DNA of 64,000 bases from Puniceicoccaceae bacterium K14. GTDB lineage: Bacteria; Verrucomicrobiota; Verrucomicrobiia; Opitutales; Opitutaceae. The stretch lies in NCBI GenBank assembly GCA_022538095.1, contig JAKYXN010000005.1, positions 62,001-126,000 on the forward strand, read 5' to 3'. A model generated the notes under the pieces. That model did not search any database. It had not been told where the DNA came from and saw only the letters and a program-made list of their open reading frames with translations. The position numbers were made by a program, and so were the translations under genes. Of this stretch, positions 17,670 through 27,489 are shown piece by piece; positions within the stretch are counted from its first letter, which is position 1, and every line of letters starts with the position of its first letter.

Positions 17670-19502
17670 GTGAAAAAACAAACTACTAATTCCAATACTA
17701 GCCAAAAAGGATCTTCTCTCATTTGGCAGGTTACGAAAGGGCATCGGCAACCCTACCTTATTGCAGCCGTCTTTCTTTTCTTCGCCACTGCCTTTAACTT
17801 CATAATCCCACTGATAGCGAGCGCGACCATAGACGAGGTCATTGGCGGGGCTCATGAAGCAGAATCCTCCAAATTACTTCTACACATTGCAGAACTGATG
17901 GGAGGAAAGAACTACGTCAGCGATCGCTTGTGGATTCCAGTAATAGCAACACTCCTGTTTGCAACTATCGCAGGTGTTTTCAACTACTACCAAAAAGTGT
18001 TCGCAGCTCGCGAGGCCAACAGCATCTGTAAACAACTCAAGGATCGCACTTACAATCATATCCAACAGCTAAGTAACCGGTATTTGGACAGTCAATCGAC
18101 CGGAGACCTCGTTCAACGCTGCACATCGGATATAGAAACTATCCGAATCTTTCTATCCGCACACGTGGTCGAAATCGGAAAAGGGCTAATTCTTATCATA
18201 ACGGTTATTCCCATCATGCTCTTGCTCGATCCATGGCTGACACTTGTTTCCATATTCCTAATACCAGTTATTATCTTCTTCGGTTATTTTTACTTCAATC
18301 GCGTCAAGCACGTCTTCAAGGAAGTAGACGAAGCCGAAGGGGCTCTAACCACAGTTGTTCAGGAAAACATAACAGGCATCCGAGTCGTTCGAGCGTTTGG
18401 ACGACACAGTTATGAGATTGAAAGATTCGCGACACCAAATCTCGAATATCGTGACAAAGGAATTAAGCTGATAAAGCTCATGTCTTGGTTTTGGGCACCT
18501 TCAGATTTCATAAACCTAATGCAGATCGGAATCGCTCTTATAGTTGGCTCGTACATGGCACTTAATGGATACATCACAATAGGAACTCTATTCGCTTTCC
18601 TAAGCTTACTTAATATCGTGCTTTGGCCAATCAGAATGCTCGGACGTATTTTGACGGATCTCGGCAAGACAATCGTAGCCCTCGGTCGTCTATACGAAAT
18701 TCTCAACCAGCCTCTTGAAACAGCAGACGACTCCATAATCAAATCACCGTGTGCGCCAATCAGCGGACGAATCGAAATTAGAAATCTGAGCTTCTCTCAC
18801 AATGAAAGTGCCCCAACTTTACGCAATGTAAGCTTTGTCGTGGAGCCCGGAGAGACGCTTGCCGTAATGGGACCATCCGGAGCAGGAAAATCAACCTTGA
18901 TGCACCTCCTGTTACGCTTCTACGATCCAGATTCCGGCACAATACGCTTAGACAAGTACCCTATCCAAGACCTTAATCGAAAGTACGTGCGAGCTCAGTT
19001 TGGCGTAGTTTTGCAAGAGCCGTTTCTTTACTCTCGATCGATAAAAGAAAATATCCGATTTGGCAGACAGGAATCAGAAGAACGCGATATAGAAGAAGCT
19101 GCTCATATGGCTTCGATTCACGAAACGATTGCTAAGTTTTCCAAAGGCTATGAAACGCAAATTGGCGAGCGTGGGATCACGCTCTCAGGGGGTCAAAAAC
19201 AACGAGTCGCTCTATCTCGAGCACTGCTAAGTAACCCACCCATTTTGCTTCTCGATGACGCTCTTAGCGCAGTCGACAATGAAACTGAGTCAAACATCAT
19301 CGAAGCTCTAAAATCGCGTCATGGGACTTCTACTACAATTGTCATCGCCCATCGTTTATCGACCCTCGCTCACGCCGACAAAATCTTAGTGTTAGAAGAA
19401 GGTGCCGTAACGCAAAGTGGGCCACACTCAGAACTCATAAAACAGGATGGCCTGTATAAAAGACTTTGGGCCATACAAAACGAAGTAAGAGCCATCTCTT
19501 AA
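17670..19502 (+). CDS. Heterodimeric ABC exporter subunit (degenerate-site half), membrane domain fused to ATPase
   Basis: A 610-residue half-transporter with six membrane helices (residues ~30-310) and a C-terminal ATPase. Walker A GPSGAGKST is near residue 400, and the signature LSGGQKQR is canonical near 505. Walker B ends LLLDDALSAVD, with Asp in place of the catalytic Glu. In known heterodimers such as TM287/288, this half contributes the non-hydrolysing site. The GTG start follows a terminator hairpin. The partner gene follows after 34 bases. The substrate (drug, lipid or peptide) cannot be read from sequence. Confidence 0.92.
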   Translation: MKKQTTNSNTSQKGSSLIWQVTKGHRQPYLIAAVFLFFATAFNFIIPLIASATIDEVIGGAHEAESSKLLLHIAELMGGKNYVSDRLWIPVIATLLFATIAGVFNYYQKVFAAREANSICKQLKDRTYNHIQQLSNRYLDSQSTGDLVQRCTSDIETIRIFLSAHVVEIGKGLILIITVIPIMLLLDPWLTLVSIFLIPVIIFFGYFYFNRVKHVFKEVDEAEGALTTVVQENITGIRVVRAFGRHSYEIERFATPNLEYRDKGIKLIKLMSWFWAPSDFINLMQIGIALIVGSYMALNGYITIGTLFAFLSLLNIVLWPIRMLGRILTDLGKTIVALGRLYEILNQPLETADDSIIKSPCAPISGRIEIRNLSFSHNESAPTLRNVSFVVEPGETLAVMGPSGAGKSTLMHLLLRFYDPDSGTIRLDKYPIQDLNRKYVRAQFGVVLQEPFLYSRSIKENIRFGRQESEERDIEEAAHMASIHETIAKFSKGYETQIGERGITLSGGQKQRVALSRALLSNPPILLLDDALSAVDNETESNIIEALKSRHGTSTTIVIAHRLSTLAHADKILVLEEGAVTQSGPHSELIKQDGLYKRLWAIQNEVRAIS

Positions 19503-19536
19503 AAAACACCTAAAACCCAACCCTTTCAAACTTAAC

Positions 19537-21393
19537 ATGCAAACTGAAGAAATAGATGAAATTCGGTCTAAAATCGACCTAAGCCTGTGGAAGCAAATAT
19601 TCGGTTTCGCTTTAGGACACAAGCGTATCCTCACTTGGCTTACAGTTAGCGCTTTGAGCATTAGTTTAACAGAGGCACTTTTCCCAATTCCAACCAAAAT
19701 GGCCGTCGATGTGATTCAGGGCAAAGCTACAGACTACGGCTTATGGCTCCCTTCTGCTCTTTTTGCAGTTTTAACCGTCTCGCTATGCATCGGAGTATAC
19801 TACTTTATAAAACACGCCGGCAGTATATCGTATCACGTGGGACACGACATTAAGCGAGAAAGCTTCAAACGTCTTCAAGAACTCGAGTTCGCTTTCTACG
19901 ACTCACAGCCAACAGGTTGGCTCATTTCGCGACTCACTGCAGATTGCGATCGCCTATCCCGCATTATTGCCTGGGGCTTTCTCGATATTGTTTGGGGAAC
20001 TGGTTTCATTATCGCAATGGCAATCGTCATGCTAATCTTAAAATGGCAACTCGCCTTAATCGTTCTCGGCACGGTTCCACCTTTAATCGTTATCAGTCTC
20101 TACTTCAAAAAACGTCTTTTGGAAAGCTCACGCGAAGTGCGCAAGGAGAATGCACGGATCACAGCTTCCTACAATGAATGCATATCAGGCGTCAAAACAA
20201 CCAAGACTCTTGGACGTGAGGACCTCAATTTGCGCGAATTTGAAGGTATGTCCCAAGCGATGGAAAGCGCTTCTAACCGCAACGCGACCTTTGGCGCTGT
20301 CTATATGCCTATTGTAATGACCATCGGCAGTGCCGGAGCGGGCATCGTATTGTGGTACGGTGGAAAGCAAACCTTGGCTTCTGCGATAGAGCTCGGGACT
20401 TTGATCGCTTTCATAAATTACGCTGGATCGTTCTTTAATCCAATAAACCAAATTGCTTCGGTCTTTACTGAAATTCAGTCCGCCCAAGCTGCTGGCGAAC
20501 GCGTCACTGGTCTTTTGAATACAAAACCAAAGATAGTCGATTCCGAAACGGTAGTCGCAAAGATAGAAGCACATTCTAAAGCGAATTCAAAAGACGAAAA
20601 ATTGGCACCCGATGGGCATGAAATGGAGATCCAATCCATTGAATTTCAAGAAGCTTCATTTTTCTACAAAGAAAACGAGCCCATCCTCAGATCATTTAAC
20701 CTAAAAGTTGAACAGGGCCAAACTGTAGCCTTGGTCGGGCCAAGCGGTGGCGGGAAAAGCACTATCGTTAGTATTCTCTCTAGATTTTACGAACCGCAAA
20801 ATGGTGAGGTTCTAATCAACGGATTAGACTATCGACAGAGGAGCTTAGAGTGGCTTCAAAGTCAGCTCGGCATCGTACTGCAAACACCTCATCTCTTTAG
20901 TGGCACAATTCGAGAAAACATACGCTACGGCAATTTAGCTGCAAGCGACCAAGACATCGAACAGGCTGCAACTATCGTCAATGCACACAGTTTTATATCA
21001 AATTTGGAAAATGGATACGATACACAAATAGGTGAAGGAGGAGCCAAACTATCTACAGGTGAAAAGCAATTAGTCTCCTTTGCTCGGGCATTGATCGCCG
21101 ATCCACAGGTTTTTATCATGGACGAAGCCACTTCCTCTATTGATACAGAAGCCGAACAACTCATACAAAAAGGGCTTCAAAAAGTGTTCGATGGGCGAAT
21201 CAGCTTTGTGATTGCTCATCGTCTTTCGACAATTCGCTCAGCCGATGTAATTTTGGTGATCAAAGGGGGCGAAATCGAGGAACAAGGCGACCATGAATCC
21301 TTAATGGAAAAGAGAGGGTACTATCACAAGCTCTATACAACGCAGTTTAAAAGAGAACGTGTCGAAACAGTTTTAAACAGTTCCTCCAATTAG
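19537..21393 (+). CDS. Heterodimeric ABC exporter subunit (catalytic half), membrane domain fused to ATPase
   Basis: The partner of the preceding gene, 618 residues, with the same layout: six helices followed by an ATPase. Walker A is GPSGGGKST near residue 401 and Walker B is FIMDEATSSID with the catalytic Glu. The signature is degenerate, LSTGEKQLVSFARAL instead of LSGGQ. The two genes therefore have complementary defects: this Walker B with the partner's LSGGQ gives one active ATP site. A charged insert (residues ~340-365, EAHSKANSKDEKLAPDGHE) precedes the ATPase domain. The ATG lies 34 bases after the first gene. Confidence 0.92.
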   Translation: MQTEEIDEIRSKIDLSLWKQIFGFALGHKRILTWLTVSALSISLTEALFPIPTKMAVDVIQGKATDYGLWLPSALFAVLTVSLCIGVYYFIKHAGSISYHVGHDIKRESFKRLQELEFAFYDSQPTGWLISRLTADCDRLSRIIAWGFLDIVWGTGFIIAMAIVMLILKWQLALIVLGTVPPLIVISLYFKKRLLESSREVRKENARITASYNECISGVKTTKTLGREDLNLREFEGMSQAMESASNRNATFGAVYMPIVMTIGSAGAGIVLWYGGKQTLASAIELGTLIAFINYAGSFFNPINQIASVFTEIQSAQAAGERVTGLLNTKPKIVDSETVVAKIEAHSKANSKDEKLAPDGHEMEIQSIEFQEASFFYKENEPILRSFNLKVEQGQTVALVGPSGGGKSTIVSILSRFYEPQNGEVLINGLDYRQRSLEWLQSQLGIVLQTPHLFSGTIRENIRYGNLAASDQDIEQAATIVNAHSFISNLENGYDTQIGEGGAKLSTGEKQLVSFARALIADPQVFIMDEATSSIDTEAEQLIQKGLQKVFDGRISFVIAHRLSTIRSADVILVIKGGEIEEQGDHESLMEKRGYYHKLYTTQFKRERVETVLNSSSN

Positions 21394-21483
21394 CCTATAG
21401 TTGAACATGAACTATTGCACCCATCATCGAGATAATGGTATTTTAACCAATACAAATTCTACAAAACAGCGTACCTGTTTTAT

Positions 21484-22923
21484 CTAAAATGATACGCCTG
21501 TTGCCTCCCGATCAACAGGCGGTTCTCCAAGGTTGATTTCAAGCGATTTTTTCTTTTTCCAGCCTTTCGATGGCACATCACCGTAGGATTCTTGCGACGC
21601 TGAATTATAATATTCGTTTCCTTTCCAAACGCCTGAAGTTGTCAGGTCACTAGCGAAAACAAACATCGGGTAGCCGCTTTCATTGCTCAGTATCCGATTA
21701 CCAATCATTGAGAGGTTTCGAGGAGGAGAATCATAGTCTTCCCCTCGCCCATTAGCAAAAGACATATTTATCGGCTGGGCACAGTTTAAAAACAGATTCC
21801 CTTCGATCAAGATATCCTCTACACCTTCGTACTGGTTGTTAACGATGCCGTAGCCCCCTTGCATCGTCGTCAGCGTTGCCGCGTATTCGATACCATCTAA
21901 ATCACTGAAGACATTACCTTTCACAGTATGCCCCGTGCCAATGATACGAACTCCTGTCGCTCCATTACTTCCTTTTCCGAGAAACCAATTATTCTCTACC
22001 AAACAATCTCGGCCATGGCGCAACGTTATTTGCCCATCGCACTCTTCAAATACATTATTTATGTATTTATTTTTTCGCGACTTATTCGAAATTATTTCTT
22101 TCTCTTTGGAAAGGCTTCCTGGGTTTAGAATTGCTCGGTAAAAATAATTACTGTCGATCACACAAGCGAGATCGTAATCCTGTTTACTACTATCCGATAT
22201 ACGGATCGTTTCCCAACCGTTTTTCCCGACGTAATTTCGCTCACCAAAATAGTTATGATGAATATAGTGATTCCTTTCCACGGAAGGGCCCGCTTCTTTC
22301 CCTGGGTCTGGTTTGATAAAGATCGTCGCATTCAAAGAGCGTTTATGCTCGAACGTACAGTGATCTATTTCGTTTTCAAACCCGCGCAGCATAATGTAAT
22401 TCATGCCTTTGGGATAATCATCATACGATCTATCAAAGTTTGAAAAAAATGAATTGGTCAAGCGGCACCCAGTAGAGTTTTCGCTAAACACGACCATCCC
22501 ATTATAAGAAGGTGGCCCACCCATAGATTTTGGGTCGGACAGAGGGCCGACGTTGTCATCCAAGAATTGCTTTGGACTTGAGTCGAAATTTTCGGGACGT
22601 CCGTCAAATACAAGGCCAGATAGAGTTATATAGTTCCCATTCACCCCAAACCCAGATCGGCCAAGAAACTTCACAGATCCTGCTTCTTCGGCCTCAACAA
22701 TCACCTGCTGTTGGAGGTCTCCACCGCCTACAAATTGAGTTGATACATCATGATAAGTGCCCGGTTTGATAATTACCTTATCTCCAGGGGCTAATTCAAA
22801 GGTATCCGGAAAATCTGACTCAGATTGCCAAACGTAAGTTTCACCTTTCGATATGGTAGTTAATACACAGAAAAGCGCAATCGCTGACACGCTGATACAC
22901 GTAGGGAATATGGGTATGTTCAT
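21484..22923 (-). CDS. Secreted polysaccharide lyase, PL6 family (alginate lyase / chondroitinase B type)
   Basis: A 479-residue exported right-handed beta-helix enzyme. The signal peptide is MNIPIFPTCISVSAIALFCV and the chosen ATG is preferred over a TTG seven codons upstream. PL6 hallmarks are NHYIHHNYFGERNYVGKNGW, the stretch SNKSRKNKYINNVFEECDGQ with the catalytic Lys, and ITLRHGRDCLVENNWF with the catalytic Arg. The family cleaves alginate or dermatan sulphate by beta-elimination. Which of the two is not decidable by eye. It is a single-gene unit, about 4.5 kb from other carbohydrate genes. Confidence 0.88.
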   Translation of the reverse strand: MNIPIFPTCISVSAIALFCVLTTISKGETYVWQSESDFPDTFELAPGDKVIIKPGTYHDVSTQFVGGGDLQQQVIVEAEEAGSVKFLGRSGFGVNGNYITLSGLVFDGRPENFDSSPKQFLDDNVGPLSDPKSMGGPPSYNGMVVFSENSTGCRLTNSFFSNFDRSYDDYPKGMNYIMLRGFENEIDHCTFEHKRSLNATIFIKPDPGKEAGPSVERNHYIHHNYFGERNYVGKNGWETIRISDSSKQDYDLACVIDSNYFYRAILNPGSLSKEKEIISNKSRKNKYINNVFEECDGQITLRHGRDCLVENNWFLGKGSNGATGVRIIGTGHTVKGNVFSDLDGIEYAATLTTMQGGYGIVNNQYEGVEDILIEGNLFLNCAQPINMSFANGRGEDYDSPPRNLSMIGNRILSNESGYPMFVFASDLTTSGVWKGNEYYNSASQESYGDVPSKGWKKKKSLEINLGEPPVDREATGVSF

Positions 22924-23069
22924 GGGTAAAATCTGGATTAGCAAAAGTAGTATTGCAGGTTAGTTAATACCAGAAACTCCTTTGCGATCAAGCTCTAGAG
23001 ACGATTACACAAGCTGCTCTTGAACATTTCGCACTCTATTTATAAGAAACTCCTTAATAATTTTACTGC

Positions 23070-24392
23070 ATGTCCAATAATAAAAGGAAAATCTCTCCAA
23101 AAACCGTCACCTTCCTCGCGATCTTGGTATTAACGGCAACGATCTCATACAATGCCGGGCTCAAGAAATCATCTGCGCTTCGTGAATCTACAAACGAACC
23201 ACCCGTACAAGCGCCTCCCACTCATCCAATCCCTGACAAGTTGACCAAAGAAGAACCAATCGGAGTTGCTCAAGAGACTGTTGGCCTTACAGAGGATATT
23301 GAGACATTTGATCTAAGAACCGCACTCATTCCACTTGATAAATTACGAGGATCAGATCGCTTAAATTACTTAAACGATCTCTTTACCTACTTAGCGAACA
23401 ACCACTCCCCAGACGAAGCTCTACGAATCGCGAGCTCGCTAGAAAGGGAAAACGATTACGCCCTACGGGTACTCATCACCGAATGGCACCTGAAAAAACG
23501 GAATTTGCCTCTTTCACAAGAGAATGCGTTCAGAAGGCGTATGATGTCGTTAACTGGTGGCGATTTTGGGATCGAAGTTCAATTAAGCGAGCAAATCTCA
23601 AGACTCAGTTTAGACGAATCTGTAAAATCAGCCTGGATACATAATTTTTCTGACCACATTAGCCGGTCACAAATCCAAGGAATCTTAGACGCAAAAGAAA
23701 TCGCTTCTAACCCAGAGAAGCTACTTGAAAACAAAGATGATTGGACTGATTGGGAACAGCAAAATTACAGAAATTCCGTATTAAATCTCTGGGCGCAACG
23801 ATCACCAAAACAAGCTTTCGACTGGTACACGGAGAATAGCTCCGCACTCAACGAAGAGTATTCCCAGGATATCCTAGCTCAATGGGCAAAAAGAAATCCT
23901 TCAGAATTAGCCAACTACACGGCAAACATCGAAGACTATAACTTGCGACAAACTGCGATCAAAACCGCTGCCGCTTCACTTGCCCTTTCAAATACAACAA
24001 AGGCGATGGCTTGGGCCGACAGTATCAGCGATACCTACGAGCGAGAAGTCGCATACGAAGCCATTTATGAGAACTCAGTGAAAGGTATTGGAGCTCGCAT
24101 CAGCTCGTCTGACGGATTCCCAGAAATAAGAGACATTTTAGCAAATGGCCCATTAGTAGATTCCGGTATCACAGAGGGCGATCGCCTCATCAGCAGCATC
24201 GAGTCGGATGGGACAACACACGATCTTTACGGCAAAGACCTTAGCAGTGTAGTAAGCGCTCTCAGTGGAGAGCCTGATTCTGTAGTTCAACTGCGAATAT
24301 TGAGGAAAAATGAAGAAACAGGCTCGCTAGAAGAACACCTGATAGAGACAAAACGTGATCTACTAATCATCAATCGCTTCAGGGGAAAGTAG
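23070..24392 (+). CDS. Membrane-anchored helical-repeat protein with C-terminal PDZ-like domain
   Basis: A 440-residue protein with one N-terminal membrane anchor (TVTFLAILVLTATISYNAG, residues 12-30), a Pro-rich linker, and about 270 residues of helical repeats. Repeats such as LWAQRSPKQAFDWY, QWAKRNPSELANY and KAMAWADSI are a pattern common in Verrucomicrobiota secreted proteins. Residues ~340-430 look like a PDZ domain (GIGARISSSDGFPEIRDIL, then SGITEGDRLISSIES), as in C-terminal processing proteases, but no protease domain is present. It is probably a periplasmic scaffold. Its function is unknown. Confidence 0.75.
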   Translation: MSNNKRKISPKTVTFLAILVLTATISYNAGLKKSSALRESTNEPPVQAPPTHPIPDKLTKEEPIGVAQETVGLTEDIETFDLRTALIPLDKLRGSDRLNYLNDLFTYLANNHSPDEALRIASSLERENDYALRVLITEWHLKKRNLPLSQENAFRRRMMSLTGGDFGIEVQLSEQISRLSLDESVKSAWIHNFSDHISRSQIQGILDAKEIASNPEKLLENKDDWTDWEQQNYRNSVLNLWAQRSPKQAFDWYTENSSALNEEYSQDILAQWAKRNPSELANYTANIEDYNLRQTAIKTAAASLALSNTTKAMAWADSISDTYEREVAYEAIYENSVKGIGARISSSDGFPEIRDILANGPLVDSGITEGDRLISSIESDGTTHDLYGKDLSSVVSALSGEPDSVVQLRILRKNEETGSLEEHLIETKRDLLIINRFRGK

Positions 24393-24489
24393 CCAAAAGA
24401 GTCAACCAACAGTCCTGAAAACCGATACAATCATATTGGACATGGCGCATTCCGCGCCTCACAGACTCCAATAACGAAATTCCTTAGTT

Positions 24490-25104
24490 ATGATTGTTAG
24501 CATGTATATGACCTCTCCGCTCGTTACTGTTGAAGCTAACATCAGCCCGCGCGATGCAGTCTCTATTATGCGAAAGAATCGCATTCGGAGGCTTATCGCT
24601 GTCGACGAAGGCAATAGATTGAGCGGAATTCTATGCCATCGCGATCTCACAAGAGCCGCTGAACGCGTTGGAACAGCCAAACAAGTTAAGCAGATCGGTG
24701 ACATCATGAATTCACGGGTAATCACAATTGGCCAAAGTGAACCGATCGAAAGCGCGGCCAGACTTATGACGAAATATCATATCGGCTCTTTAGTTGTTAC
24801 CCAAAATGAATGTCCGGTTGGGATCATAACGGAATCTGATATTTTCAGAGCACTCACTTATTTGTTAACCGCAAACGGAAACTCAGTTCGTATCACTTTT
24901 GACATCACTAAGAATGAGAACATTCTTCAGTACTTAGTGGAAACTGCTTTCGCCAAGGGATTGAAGCTAAACAGCTTTCTCACTTTTAGTGAAAACGAAC
25001 GCCTCTTGGCTATCGCTACAATAAGCGGCGATTGCCTAACTTCATTCATAGACGATGTTTGGAATTCCGGTCACCCAATCATAAGTGTGATCGATACCTG
25101 CTAA
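24490..25104 (+). CDS. CBS-domain pair protein, AcuB-like
   Basis: A 204-residue cytosolic protein with two CBS domains (residues ~5-60 and ~70-125) and a C-terminal ACT-like region (ITFDITKNENILQYLVETAF). The motif pattern YMTSPLVTVEANISPRDAVS and IMNSRVITIGQSEPIESAAR is classic for CBS pairs that bind adenine nucleotides. The architecture resembles AcuB. No target enzyme is adjacent. Its stop overlaps the convergent sulfotransferase gene by four bases. Confidence 0.85.
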   Translation: MIVSMYMTSPLVTVEANISPRDAVSIMRKNRIRRLIAVDEGNRLSGILCHRDLTRAAERVGTAKQVKQIGDIMNSRVITIGQSEPIESAARLMTKYHIGSLVVTQNECPVGIITESDIFRALTYLLTANGNSVRITFDITKNENILQYLVETAFAKGLKLNSFLTFSENERLLAIATISGDCLTSFIDDVWNSGHPIISVIDTC

Positions 25105-25757
25105 TGGGGATAAAATATTTCGAAATCTTTTTCATACAGCTCATGAATCCGCGCTAATGACCTCCTCGAAAGTTCAGGAGGGTTACCCTTTCCGGAAATA
25201 TTCAATGTTGGCAGCTTATCAGGAATTCCGGAAATACGTTCTTTTAACTTAGCATAATCTTCATCGATGTTTTCTATTTTGAGGATCATATCCATTTGAC
25301 ACTCTGCATGCGCATTACACACGAAAAAGAATTGAGGTCGAAAAAGAGCCCACCCCAATACCATCTGGTGATTTAAAACATCCCCTACAAATTCATCAAA
25401 CGAGTCAGACCGACTCTTTAGAAATTCCGTCATTCGAACATCTTCTTTTTCTCCATTACCACCCTGAATTATGTAATTATAACATGAATACAATCGATCC
25501 ACTGGGTTTCTAACAATCGCAAATTTAAAGTATTCTTCGTAACGTTTTGCATCAGAACGCAAATAATGCGAATAATCGATATGCAGTCTACCCATTGGAG
25601 GGGCTCCTAGAATATTTAGAATACTAGAACCAGCGGATTTTGGGATATGAATAAATATCGATTTTGTGGATTCGTTGTACTCCTGGTAAGGATAAGAGAA
25701 GTATCTCTCCTTCAACTTAGTTATGATAGCTCTCTTTGCTTGGGTAATTAAATGCAT
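25101..25757 (-). CDS. Sulfotransferase family protein
   Basis: A 218-residue cytosolic or membrane-associated enzyme that should transfer sulphate from PAPS. The 5'-phosphosulphate loop is FIHIPKSAGSS (residues ~35-45) and the 3'-phosphate motif is FAIVRNPVDRLYSCYNYII. It resembles the Sulfotransfer_2 / carbohydrate sulfotransferase group. It lies 22 bases after a polysaccharide flippase gene in the same orientation, which suggests sulphation of an exported polysaccharide. It is somewhat short compared with eukaryotic relatives but contains both PAPS motifs. Confidence 0.85.
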   Translation of the reverse strand: MHLITQAKRAIITKLKERYFSYPYQEYNESTKSIFIHIPKSAGSSILNILGAPPMGRLHIDYSHYLRSDAKRYEEYFKFAIVRNPVDRLYSCYNYIIQGGNGEKEDVRMTEFLKSRSDSFDEFVGDVLNHQMVLGWALFRPQFFFVCNAHAECQMDMILKIENIDEDYAKLKERISGIPDKLPTLNISGKGNPPELSRRSLARIHELYEKDFEIFYPH

Positions 25758-25779
25758 ATGGATATGAGGATTGGTAGAG

Positions 25780-27240
25780 CTAATTCTTTAATTCTGACCA
25801 AATTTCAGTAAGAATGCGTCGGCTGTTTGGATATAAAAGAGTTATAAATGCAGTGATTAACAAAAAGATCAGAGCCAGCACTATAAGCCTAGCTATTGGG
25901 GGCAGCCCTATCATGGTTCCTGTCAAAAAGTATGAGAGACATCCTGCAGTAAAAGAGCAAAGCAAAGGGACGAATGATACAGACACTAGATCCAAAGTCC
26001 TGATAGATGTTCCTCGAATAGCATACGAATGCATCGGCATTGCCAACAGCCATACTGCCAAACTGTACGCATAGGCAACTCCAAGCGCACCCCAGGAAAT
26101 TCCGACAACAAAAGCTAACGCTATCACGATAGATGTTACGATTCCAGAAAGTAAATTCCTTTTAGAGTTACCAGCCGCTAGCATAATGACACCTCTCATG
26201 CTCGAAACGGGTTGAATAAACCCTGCAATTGCTAAGGCCTTAAATAGAGGAGTAACCTCTGACCAATTGTGGCCCAACACAACTTGGATCAGATCATTTG
26301 ATGCAAAAAACAACCATGTCATCAATGGCATTGTCGCTAAAGCCAACAATGTCATAGACTTGTGGTAGTAGTTTCTAAATTTTTTAGAAAGTGGATCTAG
26401 CCTGCTCAACGCTGGAAACATCACAGAGCTCACAGGGCCTCTGAGGTTAATAATTGGAAACATTAACAATTGATACGCTCGATTATACGCACCGAGGACC
26501 TCTGCCCCCCAAAATCGACCAATCAGTATGTTGTCCAAATTTCTGCTAAAATAATTAACAAAATTGGATGCCGTAACATTCGCTCCAAAGCTAAATAGCT
26601 CACGAGTTCCTGAGTTCTTCGAAAACCACTTAGGTTTAAAAGGCGAAAAAACTAATAACAACACCGTCGTACATCCCGTTCCTGCTATAATCCCGTACAC
26701 CAACGCCCAATATGACAAGCCCTCATAAGCCAACCAAACTGAAACAGCCATGTTTAGTAGAGCCCCAGCAACGTTTGCTACCGCATTTTTGCCAAACTGC
26801 ATTCCTCGAAGTAGCATAGCTCCATGTTGGGCACCTAGACTACCGATAAACAAACTCGACGATATAACCACCGCTACCCAGAGCAATTCCGGCTTATCAT
26901 AGAAACTTGCGATTAGCGGAGAAGATAATGCAATGGCTAAAGTAAGAAACAAACCCATAGCAACATTCAGCCAAAATAAATTACTTTGCTGAGCATATGT
27001 AAGATCTTTTTTCTGTATAGCCGCTGATGATAAGCCCATATCACGAAACAGACCAGCAAACGCGGTAATTGCTAGCACCATTGATATCGTCCCATAATCA
27101 GCAGGAGTGAGCAACCTGGCTAAAATAATAGTAGATAACAACTGAACAATGATGCCAACTCCTTGAGAAGTGATGGAAAACACCCCTCCACGAACTACTT
27201 TTTTCTTTAAACTGTCCGTATCCAATGAATCTGACGTCAA
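25780..27240 (-). CDS. Polysaccharide flippase, MOP/WzxC-like
   Basis: A 486-residue membrane protein with 12-14 hydrophobic segments. The N-terminus KKKVVRGGVFSITSQGVGII and LARLLTPADYGTISMVLAIT is typical of lipopolysaccharide/exopolysaccharide flippases of the WzxC group, as is FRDMGLSSAAIQKKDLT. It should turn lipid-linked sugar units across the inner membrane. The start is a TTG; no in-frame ATG occurs before residue 54. It is followed closely by a sulfotransferase gene. No glycosyltransferases are adjacent, so the substrate is unknown. Confidence 0.9.
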   Translation of the reverse strand: MTSDSLDTDSLKKKVVRGGVFSITSQGVGIIVQLLSTIILARLLTPADYGTISMVLAITAFAGLFRDMGLSSAAIQKKDLTYAQQSNLFWLNVAMGLFLTLAIALSSPLIASFYDKPELLWVAVVISSSLFIGSLGAQHGAMLLRGMQFGKNAVANVAGALLNMAVSVWLAYEGLSYWALVYGIIAGTGCTTVLLLVFSPFKPKWFSKNSGTRELFSFGANVTASNFVNYFSRNLDNILIGRFWGAEVLGAYNRAYQLLMFPIINLRGPVSSVMFPALSRLDPLSKKFRNYYHKSMTLLALATMPLMTWLFFASNDLIQVVLGHNWSEVTPLFKALAIAGFIQPVSSMRGVIMLAAGNSKRNLLSGIVTSIVIALAFVVGISWGALGVAYAYSLAVWLLAMPMHSYAIRGTSIRTLDLVSVSFVPLLCSFTAGCLSYFLTGTMIGLPPIARLIVLALIFLLITAFITLLYPNSRRILTEIWSELKN

Positions 27241-27280
27241 ATTAGGACCACTTTCTGCTAGCTTTGAGCATTAGAGCATA

Positions 27281-27396
27281 ATAATGTTAAAGAATTGGTG
27301 AAATTACGTCCACCATTGAATATGAGCATTTTGGAATCATTTAAATAAGAATACAGATTTGTCGTGTCATAATGTTAAATAGGTCGAAATCACGTC
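27281..27396. repeat. Direct repeat in the divergent flippase / sugar-ABC promoter region
   Basis: Two similar 28-30-base segments, 27281-27310 and 27369-27396, both start ATAATGTTAA and end in AAAT-ACGTC with GGT between. The first overlaps a TGGTG-N10-CACCA inverted repeat (27296-27315). Repeated sites in a spacer between divergent genes suggest operators for a transcription factor. Confidence 0.4.
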
Positions 27397-27489
27397 TAGA
27401 GACCACTAATTGTCAACAACTCCTTTATCAATTACGTTACTACTAGGTGCTAATACCAAATACTTATAGTAGTTGATTCATGAAACTAA

